A stretch of 64,000 nt of DNA. Source: Paenibacillus caseinilyticus. Its GTDB lineage: Bacteria; Bacillota; Bacilli; Paenibacillales; NBRC-103111. Shown in pieces: positions 7,425 to 16,387 of this stretch. The notes below the pieces were generated by a model, which was not told where the DNA came from, made no database searches, and saw only the letters and a program-made list of their open reading frames with translations. A program made the translations under genes and the position numbers. Location of the stretch: NCBI RefSeq assembly GCF_027533645.1, contig NZ_JAQAGY010000028.1, forward strand, positions 1 to 64,000, in the 5' to 3' direction. Position 1 is the stretch's first letter; each line of letters opens with the position of its first letter.

Positions 7425-9323
7425 TTACTTGAAATCAATATATCCCTTCCTCATGGCCAGCCGGTTCATCTCGCGAATCTGTCGTATCGCGGCAGCTTGG
7501 GGACGGGTCTTTTGCTCTGCTGCGAACAAGACCAGTCCCTTGGGATCCTGAGCCGATCTGCCGGCCCGGCCCGCCATCTGAATTAGAGCTGCCGCATCGA
7601 ACAACCGCGAGTCGGCATCGCAGATGAAAACATCGGATTTTGGAATCGTGACACCGCGCTCCAGGATGGTAGTGGTCACGAGAATCCGGATCGCCGCTTG
7701 CCGGAATGCGGTTACCTTCTCAGCCCGGTGCTCGTCCTTGGACGAGGTTCCTTCGACCGGGATTCCTGCGAAGTCTTCGCGGATCAAGACCGTCAAAGGT
7801 TCGACCATCGCAATATTCGGCACAAAAACAAAGATCTGGGCCCCCCGCTGCAGGGATGCCGACAGCTTATCCCTTAGCCGCTTCGGCAAACTGCGCTGCT
7901 GCAGCACCCGTAGCATCGGAGGGATACCGAGCAGTGCCGGAACCGGCAGCGGATGCCGGTGAAAACGGGCCGCGACCCGCGCGTGCGGCAGCCGCCCACG
8001 GCGCACTTCCCGCTGAAGGAGCTCGGGCGGGGTGGCGGACAGCAGGATATAAGCTCCGCCAGGGCGGCATACCCGCTCCGCCGCATACTGCAGCATCGGA
8101 TTATTATGATAAGGAAATGCATCGATCTCATCGATGATAACCAGGTCGAAGGCTTCTCTGAACCGCATGAGCTGATGGGTCGTAGCCAGAATCAAATCGC
8201 CCTCCTCCCACCGCTGGTCACTGCCGCCGTATAAGGCAACGTGCTTCGCCGCCGGAAAGGCTTTGGCAAGCCGCGGTTTCAGCTCCAGCACCACGTCTTT
8301 GCGGGGCGTAGCTACGGCTACCCTCCCGCCGCGCGCGAGCGTATACTGGATCATGGGGAAGATCATCTCGGTTTTGCCCGCACCGGTCACCGCCCAGATC
8401 AAGAAACGGGGAGGAACCATAGATAGGGAAGAGCCATACTTCTTCCGTATGTGGGGGATATTCCCTCGCAAAAATTGCAGAGCGCTCCCGGAAGCTTCCC
8501 TCTGGACATCGCTAAGCCCCCAATGGTCTAAGCAGGCTTGAATATCCGCCTCTTCGGCTCCTGCCGAAAATACCCCTCCGGATTCCGCCGCTGATTCCGT
8601 TGCGGATTGGATTAAGGGGGTGCAGTAACGGGATCTTCCCATGTTCAAGCAGGCCTCGCAATAGGGACAAGGTCCTCCGCAGTGGGGGCAGGATGTCCAT
8701 ACGATGGTCTCTCTTGTTTTTTCGGCTCTTGCTGTCGACGCTCGGGCTCCTCTGCTGCCGCAACGTCTGCAGCGGCCTTGAAGCGTTGAGCGGTTCAGCC
8801 AGCCGCGTATGCCTTCCGGCTGCCGCTGAAGCTCTACCCCGCCTTCCAGCCTAAGCTTCCCCTCCAGCCAACCCCGCTGGAGATAATAGGCGGGGGAATG
8901 GGCTTCTTCTTCTCGGCCTATATAGGTCATCAGAGCGGCGAACTCCTCAGGGAGCAGCGATCGGCCTGCCAAAGCTATATGGAGATCTGCTATGGGCGGA
9001 ACCCCTGCCTCTTTCGGTACCGCCTCCTGCATGGTCTCCCCATGAGGCTCCCACGCCCACATCCGCCAGTCAGCATCAGCCGGCAAACCCAGATCCTTGG
9101 CGGCCTTGCGAATGCTGCTGAGCAGTTTATATTCGGTTCGAACGGTTGTTGCTTTTCCCGCAAGCTCTTGGGCTTGTCCAAAGGAAAGCGCCGGTTCCAG
9201 CACGAAAAACTTGAAGCTGCGTCCTGCCGTCCGGGTCCAATGATCCCGGTCCGCACGCATATTCAAGGAGACGTGCCAGGTGAAGCCGGCCGCTGCCGAT
9301 ACGGCATAAATCCATGCTTTCAT
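7425..9323 (-). CDS. comFA: Competence DNA helicase ComFA (DEAD-box, extended N-terminus)
   Basis: ComFA is a superfamily 2 DNA-dependent ATPase that helps single-stranded DNA enter during transformation. Motifs: Walker A AVTGAGKTEM (about 311-320), Walker B DEID (398-401), motif III SATPP and the C-terminal motif QMAGRAGRS. A zinc-finger block precedes the helicase core (cysteines at about 185, 188, 212, 215, 219, 222, 225, 234). The protein is 632 residues against about 460 for B. subtilis ComFA; the extra 170 residues form an N-terminal region with no motif I recognise. The start ATG has a weak AGGTGA site. It lies 36 bases after the small membrane protein gene. Confidence 0.93.
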   Translation of the reverse strand: MKAWIYAVSAAAGFTWHVSLNMRADRDHWTRTAGRSFKFFVLEPALSFGQAQELAGKATTVRTEYKLLSSIRKAAKDLGLPADADWRMWAWEPHGETMQEAVPKEAGVPPIADLHIALAGRSLLPEEFAALMTYIGREEEAHSPAYYLQRGWLEGKLRLEGGVELQRQPEGIRGWLNRSTLQGRCRRCGSRGARASTARAEKTRETIVWTSCPHCGGPCPYCEACLNMGRSRYCTPLIQSATESAAESGGVFSAGAEEADIQACLDHWGLSDVQREASGSALQFLRGNIPHIRKKYGSSLSMVPPRFLIWAVTGAGKTEMIFPMIQYTLARGGRVAVATPRKDVVLELKPRLAKAFPAAKHVALYGGSDQRWEEGDLILATTHQLMRFREAFDLVIIDEIDAFPYHNNPMLQYAAERVCRPGGAYILLSATPPELLQREVRRGRLPHARVAARFHRHPLPVPALLGIPPMLRVLQQRSLPKRLRDKLSASLQRGAQIFVFVPNIAMVEPLTVLIREDFAGIPVEGTSSKDEHRAEKVTAFRQAAIRILVTTTILERGVTIPKSDVFICDADSRLFDAAALIQMAGRAGRSAQDPKGLVLFAAEQKTRPQAAAIRQIREMNRLAMRKGYIDFK

Positions 9324-9359
9324 AGCTCACCTGTATATGGAGGCAGGAGCAGCAGCGGT

Positions 9360-9758
9360 CTACAACCACTTGTAAGCGCTCTCCAAACCTTTGATTTGAT
9401 TAAGCCGGATGACCATGACATCCTCTTCTTGATGTTCTTCCGTCCAGGTCTCCCAATTCCAATGTTCAATGGGGTACACATGAAGGGACTGTTCCTTTGC
9501 AATTCTTGCAGCAATCTCGAGCGTATCATCAACAGATCCTGCATCTACGAGGGTGATATCGATGGTTCTCCCTTTCATCCAGGAAAAAAAGATTAACGAA
9601 CGCAGGTACCATTCCAACTGCAGCTGGGCATTCTGCGTATAAAGCACGTAATGTGCTGTCCGACGGGTGCCGCGGCGCTTCCATTGTCTATGGAATGCAT
9701 GGATGACAGCGATCCCTACCGCATAGCAGCCAATGATCCAAACCAAGCCTAACATCAT
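9360..9758 (-). CDS. Small membrane protein with glycosyltransferase-A-like motif
   Basis: A 132-residue protein of unknown function. Residues 1-22 are a hydrophobic N-terminal membrane segment, followed by a basic stretch (HRQWKRRGTRR) that should stay in the cytoplasm. A later stretch, DITLVDAGSVDDTLEIAARI, resembles the nucleotide-binding start of family-2 glycosyltransferases (usually V-D-D/N-G-S-x-D-x-T), but the rest of that fold, including the DxD motif, is absent. It lies between degU and comFA, where B. subtilis has a degV-type gene. The start codon is inside a 9-bp hairpin. It is more likely an anchored orphan domain than an active enzyme. Confidence 0.7.
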   Translation of the reverse strand: MMLGLVWIIGCYAVGIAVIHAFHRQWKRRGTRRTAHYVLYTQNAQLQLEWYLRSLIFFSWMKGRTIDITLVDAGSVDDTLEIAARIAKEQSLHVYPIEHWNWETWTEEHQEEDVMVIRLNQIKGLESAYKWL

Positions 9759-9796
9759 AGCGGCTCCCTCCCTTGGGAACAGTATATGCCGCTATG
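9756..9796 (-). promoter_or_regulatory. Hairpin covering the start of the membrane-protein gene
   Basis: A perfect 9-bp inverted repeat (9756-9764 with 9788-9796) forms a hairpin in the minus-strand RNA. The start ATG is in its 3' arm and the ribosome site GGGAGGGAG lies in the loop, so folding would hide the start codon. Confidence 0.5.
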
Positions 9797-9864
9797 AGGT
9801 GGTTGGTTCCTAGGCCGGTGATGTATGAGTCCACCCCGTGAATCCTCTACCTTACGTTACTGGA

Positions 9865-10590
9865 TTAGAGGGTAACCCATCCATTCTTGATTGCGATAAT
9901 GACCGCTTGCGTCCGGTCATCGACTTCCATCTTTTGCAGGATGGAGCTCACATGGTTTTTAACGGTCTTCTCACTGATATACAGGAACTCGCCGATATTC
10001 TTGTTGCTCTTCCCCTCGGCCATCAGACGGAGCACTTCCGCCTCCCTGCGTGTGAGCGGACTGTTATCCATATGTACGTACTTCACGCCAGCTTCTTTCA
10101 CAACCGGACTCGTCCCTGTTACGCCCTGTTCGTCCAAGTACGTCATGCGCCGCAGCTGGTTGATCAGTTTGCCGGTTACTTTCGGGTGTATGTAAGCGTG
10201 GCCTGCCACAACGGAGCGGATCGCATTGATCAGCGATTCCGCTTCCATATCCTTCAGCAGGTATCCGGAAGCGCCTTTGCGCAGCGTTTCGAAGACATAG
10301 CTCTCGTCGTCGTGTATGGAGAGAATGATCACTTTGATGTCTGGGAAAATCTCTTTGAGCTTCTCCGTTGCCACAACACCGTTCTCTACCGGCATGTTGA
10401 TATCCATGAGCACGATATCGGGATGGAGTGTATTGCACAACTCAAGCACCTGAATGCCGTCGCCACATTCGCCGACAACTTCCAGGTCGCTCTCCATATT
10501 TAATATCCGCTTCACCCCTTCGCGGAACAGCTGATGGTCATCAGCCAGAACCAGTTTGATGGGGCGTTTGGCACTGCCCATAATATCCAT
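9865..10590 (-). CDS. degU: Response regulator DegU
   Basis: DegU is a NarL/LuxR-family response regulator that controls exoenzymes, competence and motility in Bacillus. The 241 residues have a receiver domain (about 10-130) with the acidic pocket DD (17-18), phospho-acceptor D63 in IVLMDINMP, and the K of LLKDME near 118. A LuxR-type helix-turn-helix follows (about 173-235; LTRREAEVLRLMAEG and SEKTVKNHVSSIL). It lies 4 bases after degS, its kinase. A 40-residue linker between the domains is typical of the family. Confidence 0.96.
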   Translation of the reverse strand: MDIMGSAKRPIKLVLADDHQLFREGVKRILNMESDLEVVGECGDGIQVLELCNTLHPDIVLMDINMPVENGVVATEKLKEIFPDIKVIILSIHDDESYVFETLRKGASGYLLKDMEAESLINAIRSVVAGHAYIHPKVTGKLINQLRRMTYLDEQGVTGTSPVVKEAGVKYVHMDNSPLTRREAEVLRLMAEGKSNKNIGEFLYISEKTVKNHVSSILQKMEVDDRTQAVIIAIKNGWVTL

Positions 10591-10594
10591 TCCT

Positions 10595-11749
10595 TTATTC
10601 CTCCTTGGACTCGGACTTGATCGGGATCACCAGGGACACTTTCGTGCCGGCACCAACCTCGGATTGGATGTCGAACCGCCCTTCCAGCAGTTCCACCCGC
10701 TCCCGCATGCCCATTAATCCGTAGTGGCTGCCTTGGGTGATCTTCCTGTCGATGCCTTCCGCATTGAATCCGACTCCGTTATCGGTCACCGTCAACTTAA
10801 TCATCTGCTGCTGAAACGTTAATTCCAGGGTAATGTGAGACGCCTGCGCATGCTTCAGGACGTTGGAGAATGCCTCCTGCACAAGCCGGTAGACCGCGAC
10901 CTCCATGCCGGAGGGAAGACGTACCTCTTTGCCCACCAACTCGAACCTGGTGCTGATCTTCGTGCGCTCCTCGTAGTCCTGCATGAACTTGCGCAGCGTT
11001 GGAACCAGACCGAGATCGTCCAGCGCCATGGGCCGGAGATTGAAGATGATTTTGCGAACCTCTTCTATCCCCGCCCGGACACCAATCTTCAGATCCCCTA
11101 GCTCTTCCTTGACGGCACTGTAAGCCTCTTTGGCCAGCATGCGCTCGGTAATCTCGGTCCGAAGCACCATATTCGCCATGTTCTGCGCCAGACCGTCATG
11201 GATTTCCCTGGCGATCCGCTTTCGCTCTTCTTCTTGGGCTAGAATAATCTTCAATCCCATAAGTTGTCGGCTCTTGGCGGATTCAAGCAGACGGGTCACC
11301 TGATTCAGGTCACCGGATAGATACTCCAGAACTACCCCGAACTGGGACACGAGCGCCTCGGCTCTCTCCAGCTGTTTATCCAGATTCTTGAGGCGTTTTT
11401 GCAGGTCGTCACGCCGCATCTTCAGATGCTGTTCTTTCTCCCGGTGAATGGCAAGCTGGGCTTGGAGCTGAGTAGCAGCCTCATAGGCCGTGCGAATGTC
11501 CTCTTCGTTGAACCGTTTGAAATCCCGGCTCACTTCCGTCAGCCGGACGCGGGAACGGCGGTAATCCACTTCAAACTTGTCCACAATATCGATCGTTATC
11601 GCCGTTTCCTCAATTACCAGCTGCAGTTCGTTATTTAGCGCATCGCGCTCTGCCCGGACATTTTCGCAGATCTCAAAAATCTGGTATTTGCTGTTTTCCA
11701 TCACATCGATGGCATTTTTGATAACGCGGTCAAACACATCGACTGACAT
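10595..11749 (-). CDS. degS: Sensor histidine kinase DegS
   Basis: DegS is a soluble, cytoplasmic HPK7-type histidine kinase that phosphorylates DegU. The 384 residues lack membrane segments. They have an N-terminal coiled-coil sensor (about 30-180), the dimerisation box with the phospho-accepting His184 in EEERKRIAREIHDGLAQN, and an ATPase domain with TDNGVGFN and GLMGMRERVELL near the end. Length is nearly that of B. subtilis DegS. The ATG has AAGGAG about ten bases upstream. A 174-base gap precedes it and probably holds the promoter, but I could not fix one. Confidence 0.96.
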   Translation of the reverse strand: MSVDVFDRVIKNAIDVMENSKYQIFEICENVRAERDALNNELQLVIEETAITIDIVDKFEVDYRRSRVRLTEVSRDFKRFNEEDIRTAYEAATQLQAQLAIHREKEQHLKMRRDDLQKRLKNLDKQLERAEALVSQFGVVLEYLSGDLNQVTRLLESAKSRQLMGLKIILAQEEERKRIAREIHDGLAQNMANMVLRTEITERMLAKEAYSAVKEELGDLKIGVRAGIEEVRKIIFNLRPMALDDLGLVPTLRKFMQDYEERTKISTRFELVGKEVRLPSGMEVAVYRLVQEAFSNVLKHAQASHITLELTFQQQMIKLTVTDNGVGFNAEGIDRKITQGSHYGLMGMRERVELLEGRFDIQSEVGAGTKVSLVIPIKSESKEE

Positions 11750-11923
11750 CCGGACAAAGCTCCTTCGCCATTTTTCTTGGGTGTAGGCATGACAATTTTC
11801 CCCATTACCCTGGTCACAGCACCTTGGATCGCTGTGAAATAGGCCGAATTATGGCCTTAATTTAGAATGCACTAGCAATATAGTACCATATTTACAGGAG
11901 ATTGTGAGTGCTGTTAGGACTAA

Positions 11924-14554
11924 TTATTGCAAAGTGATTTGTCGAGTGTTCCCATCCCACGTCACTTTCCATCCCAAATTCTCAGAAAGAATGCGAAGCG
12001 GCACCATCGTCAGATCGCTCATAATGACAGGCGGGACCTCTGCGGTAATCCGTTCCCCATTCACGATCAAGTCCTTATTACCGATCCAAAGATCGATCAT
12101 CTTCCCGTTTCGGATAACCGTAACTTTGCGTTCTTTCTCATCCCAGCGGACCGTACCACCGAGAGCATCGGTCACGAACCGAAGAGGAATCAGCGTATTG
12201 CCTTCAACGATGACAGGTGCTTGTTCAAGCGTCATGCCTTTACCGTTAACGGAAACCGCTTTGTTCCCCACGGTCAAGCCAACGGTGTTATTGGAGGCGG
12301 AAGGCAGGCTTCCCCGATAAGTGAACGTGATATCGTCAATGCCGACTTGACCCTTCTCAGCGCGCTCATCTTGACCGACACCTTCATTGACCAGATAGAC
12401 GCTCTGTACGCGAATAGGATAATCGATCGCCGGATAATCCCCCAGGTTTACCGTGAGTTCCTTCCAGCCTTTCCAATTGATATTCCTAGCGATATCAACC
12501 CGATGGACTTTACCTTTGTTATCCAGCAGCTCTGCCCGAAGCCAGTTGAGGCTCTCATCGCCATTGACTTTCATCTTCATCTGCTCCGGCTTGCCTTCAA
12601 TAAGAATGCGGGTATCCAGCGTAGCAAAAGCCCACTTGTCTACTTCCGTACCTCCACCGCTGAAATCATACTGCAGCGCCAAGTATTTGTTATTCTTCTC
12701 ATCCGGACGAATATATACGTCGGAAGTGACACCCAGCGGCTTCGCATCCGAGAACGTTTCTACCGCATTCTTATCGAGGTCGTACCATACCTTATCCTGC
12801 CCTAGCGGAATGACAGCCATCGTGCTGTATCCGTCATACTTCGCAATGACCTCAGCTGCAGTTTGACCATTCAGCGAGCTGACCTTAAGTACGCCGTCGA
12901 CCACTTCGCCTTTCACACCAAGCACTTCCCACTGGATGAGCGCAGGAGGTACTTCACGGGACTCGCCGGCGGACGTCAAAGCAATAACCGGCAGCTTGAC
13001 CGATGCCCCTTCGGAGATGACAGCCCGGTCAGCGTGGATTGTGAGGCCGGTAAGCTGGTTACGCCCTACAATTTCGAGATCCTCGCTCGCTGTACCCGAA
13101 CCTGCCACTGCAGACACCTTGGCAAGTCCTGCACCACTCGGCGTGAAGATGTTATCCTTGAATGTCCCCAATTTGCTCGATGTGCTCCAAGTCGCAGTGG
13201 CCGAGCCCACCTCTATCGGATTATAGTATTCGTCATATCCCCGGAAACTTAGTGGGGCATCCTCACCAATAAACAAGAAAAGCGGAGCTTGAATCGTCAT
13301 GCCCTTTACCGCGCCTTTAGGGGCTAGGGTATAGACTCCGACACCGTTGACGACTTGACGCTGACCGCCACCCTCGGTTTGATTGATCAGAACAGGCGAG
13401 GTCTCGCCAAGCGGCCTGGCGACCATCTGAGTGGAACCCCCGCCGTCCAGATTCAGGCCTTTCCATACGCCGATCTTCACCATGAACTGCTGCAGCTCGG
13501 TCATGCTGAGCCCCTTGCTGTCGCCGCTGGCATCGGCCGTGATAATGAAGGCCTTCTTCTCATCTTGGGAATAGCCTAGTGCCGTACGTGCACGGTATCC
13601 CCCCAGCCCCGTCAGGTCGAGCGTAAAAATAGACGGCTGCCCGCCATCCACCAGCAGGGTGTGGCCTCCGATCATCATTTTGAAGGAGGAGACATCATAG
13701 TTCTTGCTGGCGTCTTGAGGCAGCATCTTATAATCAGCTTGAAGGGGATCGCCGGCTTTCATATGCGTTCTCACGAAGTCCGCTGCTTTGCCGGCGGCCC
13801 GCAGAATATAACCGTCCTGCGGGGCGATCATCTGAATGATCCCATTATCCGCGACTTGCTTGATCACACCATTTTGGACCAGCACTTCCGTCGGGTAGGT
13901 AACCCCGTCATTGGAACGGTCAACCTGCCCCCAAGTATTGGTATACATGAACAACCCATCGATATGGCTATGAGTGTCATTGGGACCATACCAGTAGTAC
14001 GTCTTATTGATCCCGCCCAGCGGATACGAAGCCCCGTCTTTAGCAATAATACTTCCCTGGAATGTAAAAGCGTCCACGATAGGCTTATTGTTCTTATCCA
14101 GCGCAAACGTATACCACCCCGGTGAATTCAGCATCGGGGTGGCCATCAATTGTCCGTTTCCGATCTGCGCGCCCATGGGCACGCCTTCCGCTTTCGTATT
14201 GAAAAAGTCGCCGTTCGTACCGGCAACTGCCTTCGTTTCTTTGGCCATTGCGAGCACGGATTGTTTCTTAGTGAACTGATTGTTGGTTCCCGTCATTACA
14301 TCTATTTTGACATAGGGATTCGTCAGATCGACTTCTACCACATTGGCATTCGTCTTTACAGCCTTGCCGCTTCGGGTCGTTTGCCAAACATACTTCTTCA
14401 GAATGGCACCTGAGGTCAAGGGCTCCTCGCTTACCGTTGTTACTACAGGCTCTGCCGCGGCATAGGTCACCGTTCCTACGGTCCAAGACGATAGAAAAAT
14501 GGTAGCCGATATGGTAATGATCGACAGTTTACGCCAGTTTTTCTGCAATTTCAC
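11924..14554 (-). CDS. Secreted phosphodiester glycosidase with stalk domains
   Basis: An 876-residue exported protein. A signal peptide (about 1-32, ending TYAAAEP) is followed by a phosphodiester glycosidase domain (NAGPA/DUF2233 type, about 80-410; motifs TNGDFFN, MIGGHTLLVDGG, RTALGYSQD, LNLDGGGSTQM). Then come Ig-like repeats (about 420-580), a beta-rich domain (about 590-745) and two copper-amine-oxidase-N-terminal 'stalk' units at the end (about 762-876; IPLRFVTDALGG..VRWD and VPLRILSENLGWKVTWD). NAGPA-type enzymes remove sugar-1-phosphate from phosphodiesters, so a wall-polymer or exopolysaccharide target is plausible. Start is GTG with GGAGGAG nine bases upstream. Single gene after a 281-base gap. 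Confidence 0.85.
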   Translation of the reverse strand: MKLQKNWRKLSIITISATIFLSSWTVGTVTYAAAEPVVTTVSEEPLTSGAILKKYVWQTTRSGKAVKTNANVVEVDLTNPYVKIDVMTGTNNQFTKKQSVLAMAKETKAVAGTNGDFFNTKAEGVPMGAQIGNGQLMATPMLNSPGWYTFALDKNNKPIVDAFTFQGSIIAKDGASYPLGGINKTYYWYGPNDTHSHIDGLFMYTNTWGQVDRSNDGVTYPTEVLVQNGVIKQVADNGIIQMIAPQDGYILRAAGKAADFVRTHMKAGDPLQADYKMLPQDASKNYDVSSFKMMIGGHTLLVDGGQPSIFTLDLTGLGGYRARTALGYSQDEKKAFIITADASGDSKGLSMTELQQFMVKIGVWKGLNLDGGGSTQMVARPLGETSPVLINQTEGGGQRQVVNGVGVYTLAPKGAVKGMTIQAPLFLFIGEDAPLSFRGYDEYYNPIEVGSATATWSTSSKLGTFKDNIFTPSGAGLAKVSAVAGSGTASEDLEIVGRNQLTGLTIHADRAVISEGASVKLPVIALTSAGESREVPPALIQWEVLGVKGEVVDGVLKVSSLNGQTAAEVIAKYDGYSTMAVIPLGQDKVWYDLDKNAVETFSDAKPLGVTSDVYIRPDEKNNKYLALQYDFSGGGTEVDKWAFATLDTRILIEGKPEQMKMKVNGDESLNWLRAELLDNKGKVHRVDIARNINWKGWKELTVNLGDYPAIDYPIRVQSVYLVNEGVGQDERAEKGQVGIDDITFTYRGSLPSASNNTVGLTVGNKAVSVNGKGMTLEQAPVIVEGNTLIPLRFVTDALGGTVRWDEKERKVTVIRNGKMIDLWIGNKDLIVNGERITAEVPPVIMSDLTMVPLRILSENLGWKVTWDGNTRQITLQ

Positions 14555-14774
14555 GCTTTTGTTCTCCTCCTCGTAAATCCACTCTCCCTATCTTAGACTC
14601 TAGTTTTACTAGAAAAGTTACGTAGAAGATAGGTGAAATATATGGCTTAGAGGTGAACGATTGCAGATGGAAGCAGAAATTCGTGGAGTATAGGAGAATA
14701 AGAGTGAAAGGTTTTGTAGATTGTGAAGCTATGCAGTTTTCAATGAACGGGTCGGGTGATCAGTGGGCGGAAAC

Positions 14775-14810
14775 AAAAAAGGACGACCCGAATCAAATTC
14801 GGATCGTCCT
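14775..14810 (-). terminator. metK terminator
   Basis: A 14-bp stem with one G-U pair and a 3-base loop, followed on the minus strand by TTTTTTG (plus 14775-14780). It starts about 25 bases after the metK stop. Confidence 0.87.
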
Positions 14811-14835
14811 GCTTGGACAGAAGAAAGAAATATTA

Positions 14836-16041
14836 TTAAGCTTGTGCTGCTGCTTTCAGAGCTTCCGCTTTGTCCGTACGCTCCCATGGCAGATCCACAT
14901 CGGTACGGCCAAAGTGACCGTAAGCTGCGGTTTGCTTGTAGATCGGGCGGCGGAGATCCAGCATCTTGATGATGCCAGCCGGACGCAGATCAAAGTGGCC
15001 GCGAACGATCTCAACCAGCTTCTCTTCGCTGACCGTGCCCGTACCAAAAGTATCCACAGCAATGGATACCGGTTTGGCTACACCGATCGCATAAGCGAGC
15101 TGTACTTCGCATTTGCTGGCAAGGCCTGCTGCGACGATGTTCTTCGCAACGTAGCGGGCTGCATAGGCACCGGAACGGTCAACTTTCGTCGGATCCTTAC
15201 CGGAGAACGCGCCGCCGCCGTGGCGTGCATAACCGCCGTAAGTATCTACGATGATTTTTCGGCCCGTAAGACCCGCATCCCCTTGAGGTCCGCCGATAAC
15301 GAAACGGCCTGTTGGGTTGATGAAGTACTTCGTGTTCTCATCGATCAGGTGATCCGGAACGATAGGCTTAATTACATGTTCCTTGACATCTTTCTGAATC
15401 TGCTCCAGCGTAACTTCCTCGCCATGCTGCGTAGAGATAACGATCGTATCTACACGTACTGGCGTGTCGCCCTCGTATTCGACAGTGACTTGCGTCTTAC
15501 CGTCAGGACGAAGGTAAGCCAGCGTGCCGTTCTTGCGAACTTCTGTCAAACGACGGGACAGCTGGTGGGACAACGAAATCGGCAGAGGCATCAGTTCAGG
15601 TGTTTCGTTAACTGCAAAACCGAACATCATCCCTTGGTCGCCTGCGCCGATGGCTTCGATTTGATCGTCCGTCATTTGACCTTCACGGGCTTCCAGTGCC
15701 TGATTTACGCCTTGGGCGATGTCAGGGGACTGCTCGTTCAGGGAAACAAGAACGGCACAAGTCTGGGAATCAAAACCATACTTTGCACGAGTATAACCGA
15801 TTTCTTTGATCGCTTCGCGGGCGATCGATTGAATATCTACATATTCCGAACGGCTTGTAATCTCACCGATTACAAGGACAAGACCAGTAGCAACAGATAC
15901 TTCGCACGCTACACGGGCATTCGGGTCATTTTTGAGGAACGCATCAAGGACAGAGTCCGAGATCTGGTCGCAAATCTTATCCGGGTGTCCTTCGGTTACG
16001 GACTCCGAAGTGAACAAACGGCGGCCTGCTGGATTGGACAT
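14836..16041 (-). CDS. metK: S-adenosylmethionine synthetase
   Basis: MetK makes S-adenosylmethionine from methionine and ATP. The 401 residues have the family motifs GHPDKICDQISD (about 18-29), GAGDQGMMFGFA (about 112-123) and the glycine-rich GGGAFSGKDPTKVDRS near 257. Start ATG with AGGAGG seven bases upstream. Single-gene unit between a sigma-A promoter (16154-16182) and a terminator. No S-box (SAM riboswitch) was found in the leader, although many Bacilli control metK that way; instead an intrinsic terminator lies just after the promoter. Confidence 0.98.
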   Translation of the reverse strand: MSNPAGRRLFTSESVTEGHPDKICDQISDSVLDAFLKNDPNARVACEVSVATGLVLVIGEITSRSEYVDIQSIAREAIKEIGYTRAKYGFDSQTCAVLVSLNEQSPDIAQGVNQALEAREGQMTDDQIEAIGAGDQGMMFGFAVNETPELMPLPISLSHQLSRRLTEVRKNGTLAYLRPDGKTQVTVEYEGDTPVRVDTIVISTQHGEEVTLEQIQKDVKEHVIKPIVPDHLIDENTKYFINPTGRFVIGGPQGDAGLTGRKIIVDTYGGYARHGGGAFSGKDPTKVDRSGAYAARYVAKNIVAAGLASKCEVQLAYAIGVAKPVSIAVDTFGTGTVSEEKLVEIVRGHFDLRPAGIIKMLDLRRPIYKQTAAYGHFGRTDVDLPWERTDKAEALKAAAQA

Positions 16042-16094
16042 TAGAACAACCTCCTACTGCTAATTTTCTTATAAAAGCCTTGCTTGGCCCTTAC

Positions 16095-16126
16095 AAAAAA
16101 TCAACCTTTTCCTAGTGGAAAAGGTT
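16095..16126 (-). terminator. Terminator hairpin inside the metK leader
   Basis: A perfect 10-bp stem with a 4-base loop (16103-16126), followed on the minus strand by GATTTTTTG. It would end transcripts about 45-50 bases after the predicted metK start site. No gene on the minus strand ends nearby, so it looks like a leader attenuator rather than the end of another unit. Confidence 0.7.
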
Positions 16127-16153
16127 AGTTTATTCTTATACCTTCAATACTGT

Positions 16154-16182
16154 ATGTTACTGGATTTGTCGAGCACTGTCAA
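16154..16182 (-). promoter_or_regulatory. Sigma-A promoter of metK
   Basis: TTGACA (plus 16177-16182), 17 bases, TAACAT (16154-16159, 4 of 6 matches to TATAAT). The start site would be near 16147, giving a leader of about 105 bases. Confidence 0.65.
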
Positions 16183-16387
16183 TAAGTATGCCCTGTATCA
16201 TACTAAGTTAATTATTTTTGACAAATTACTCCAATATTTTGTTTATCCATTAACTATAATTATTGTAAAATTTAGTATTAAAAACCCATATATTTACTAT
16301 TTGATTTATGAGATTATAGAAATGTAAATAGTTTCCGGCCGAAACTTATTTGCCTCAAAAATTAATGTATTATGAGGAGCGAGATCA
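16183..16387. other. AT-rich intergenic region upstream of the plus-strand gene
   Basis: This stretch is strikingly AT-rich compared with the rest of the window. A perfect TATAAT stands on the plus strand at 16255-16260, but its -35 is poor. A TTGACA on plus (16218-16223) has no good partner. The ribosome site of the next gene (GAGGAG) ends the region. No RNA gene or other feature was recognised. Confidence 0.4.

Noticed and set aside
9324..9864. ComK binding box before the comF genes
   Set aside because: No A4-N5-T4 pair of the required spacing was found upstream of comFA or of the small gene before it.
16042..16330. S-box (SAM) riboswitch before metK
   Set aside because: The conserved core of the S-box is absent on the minus strand, and the leader from the promoter is only about 105 bases. 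A covariance search would be decisive.
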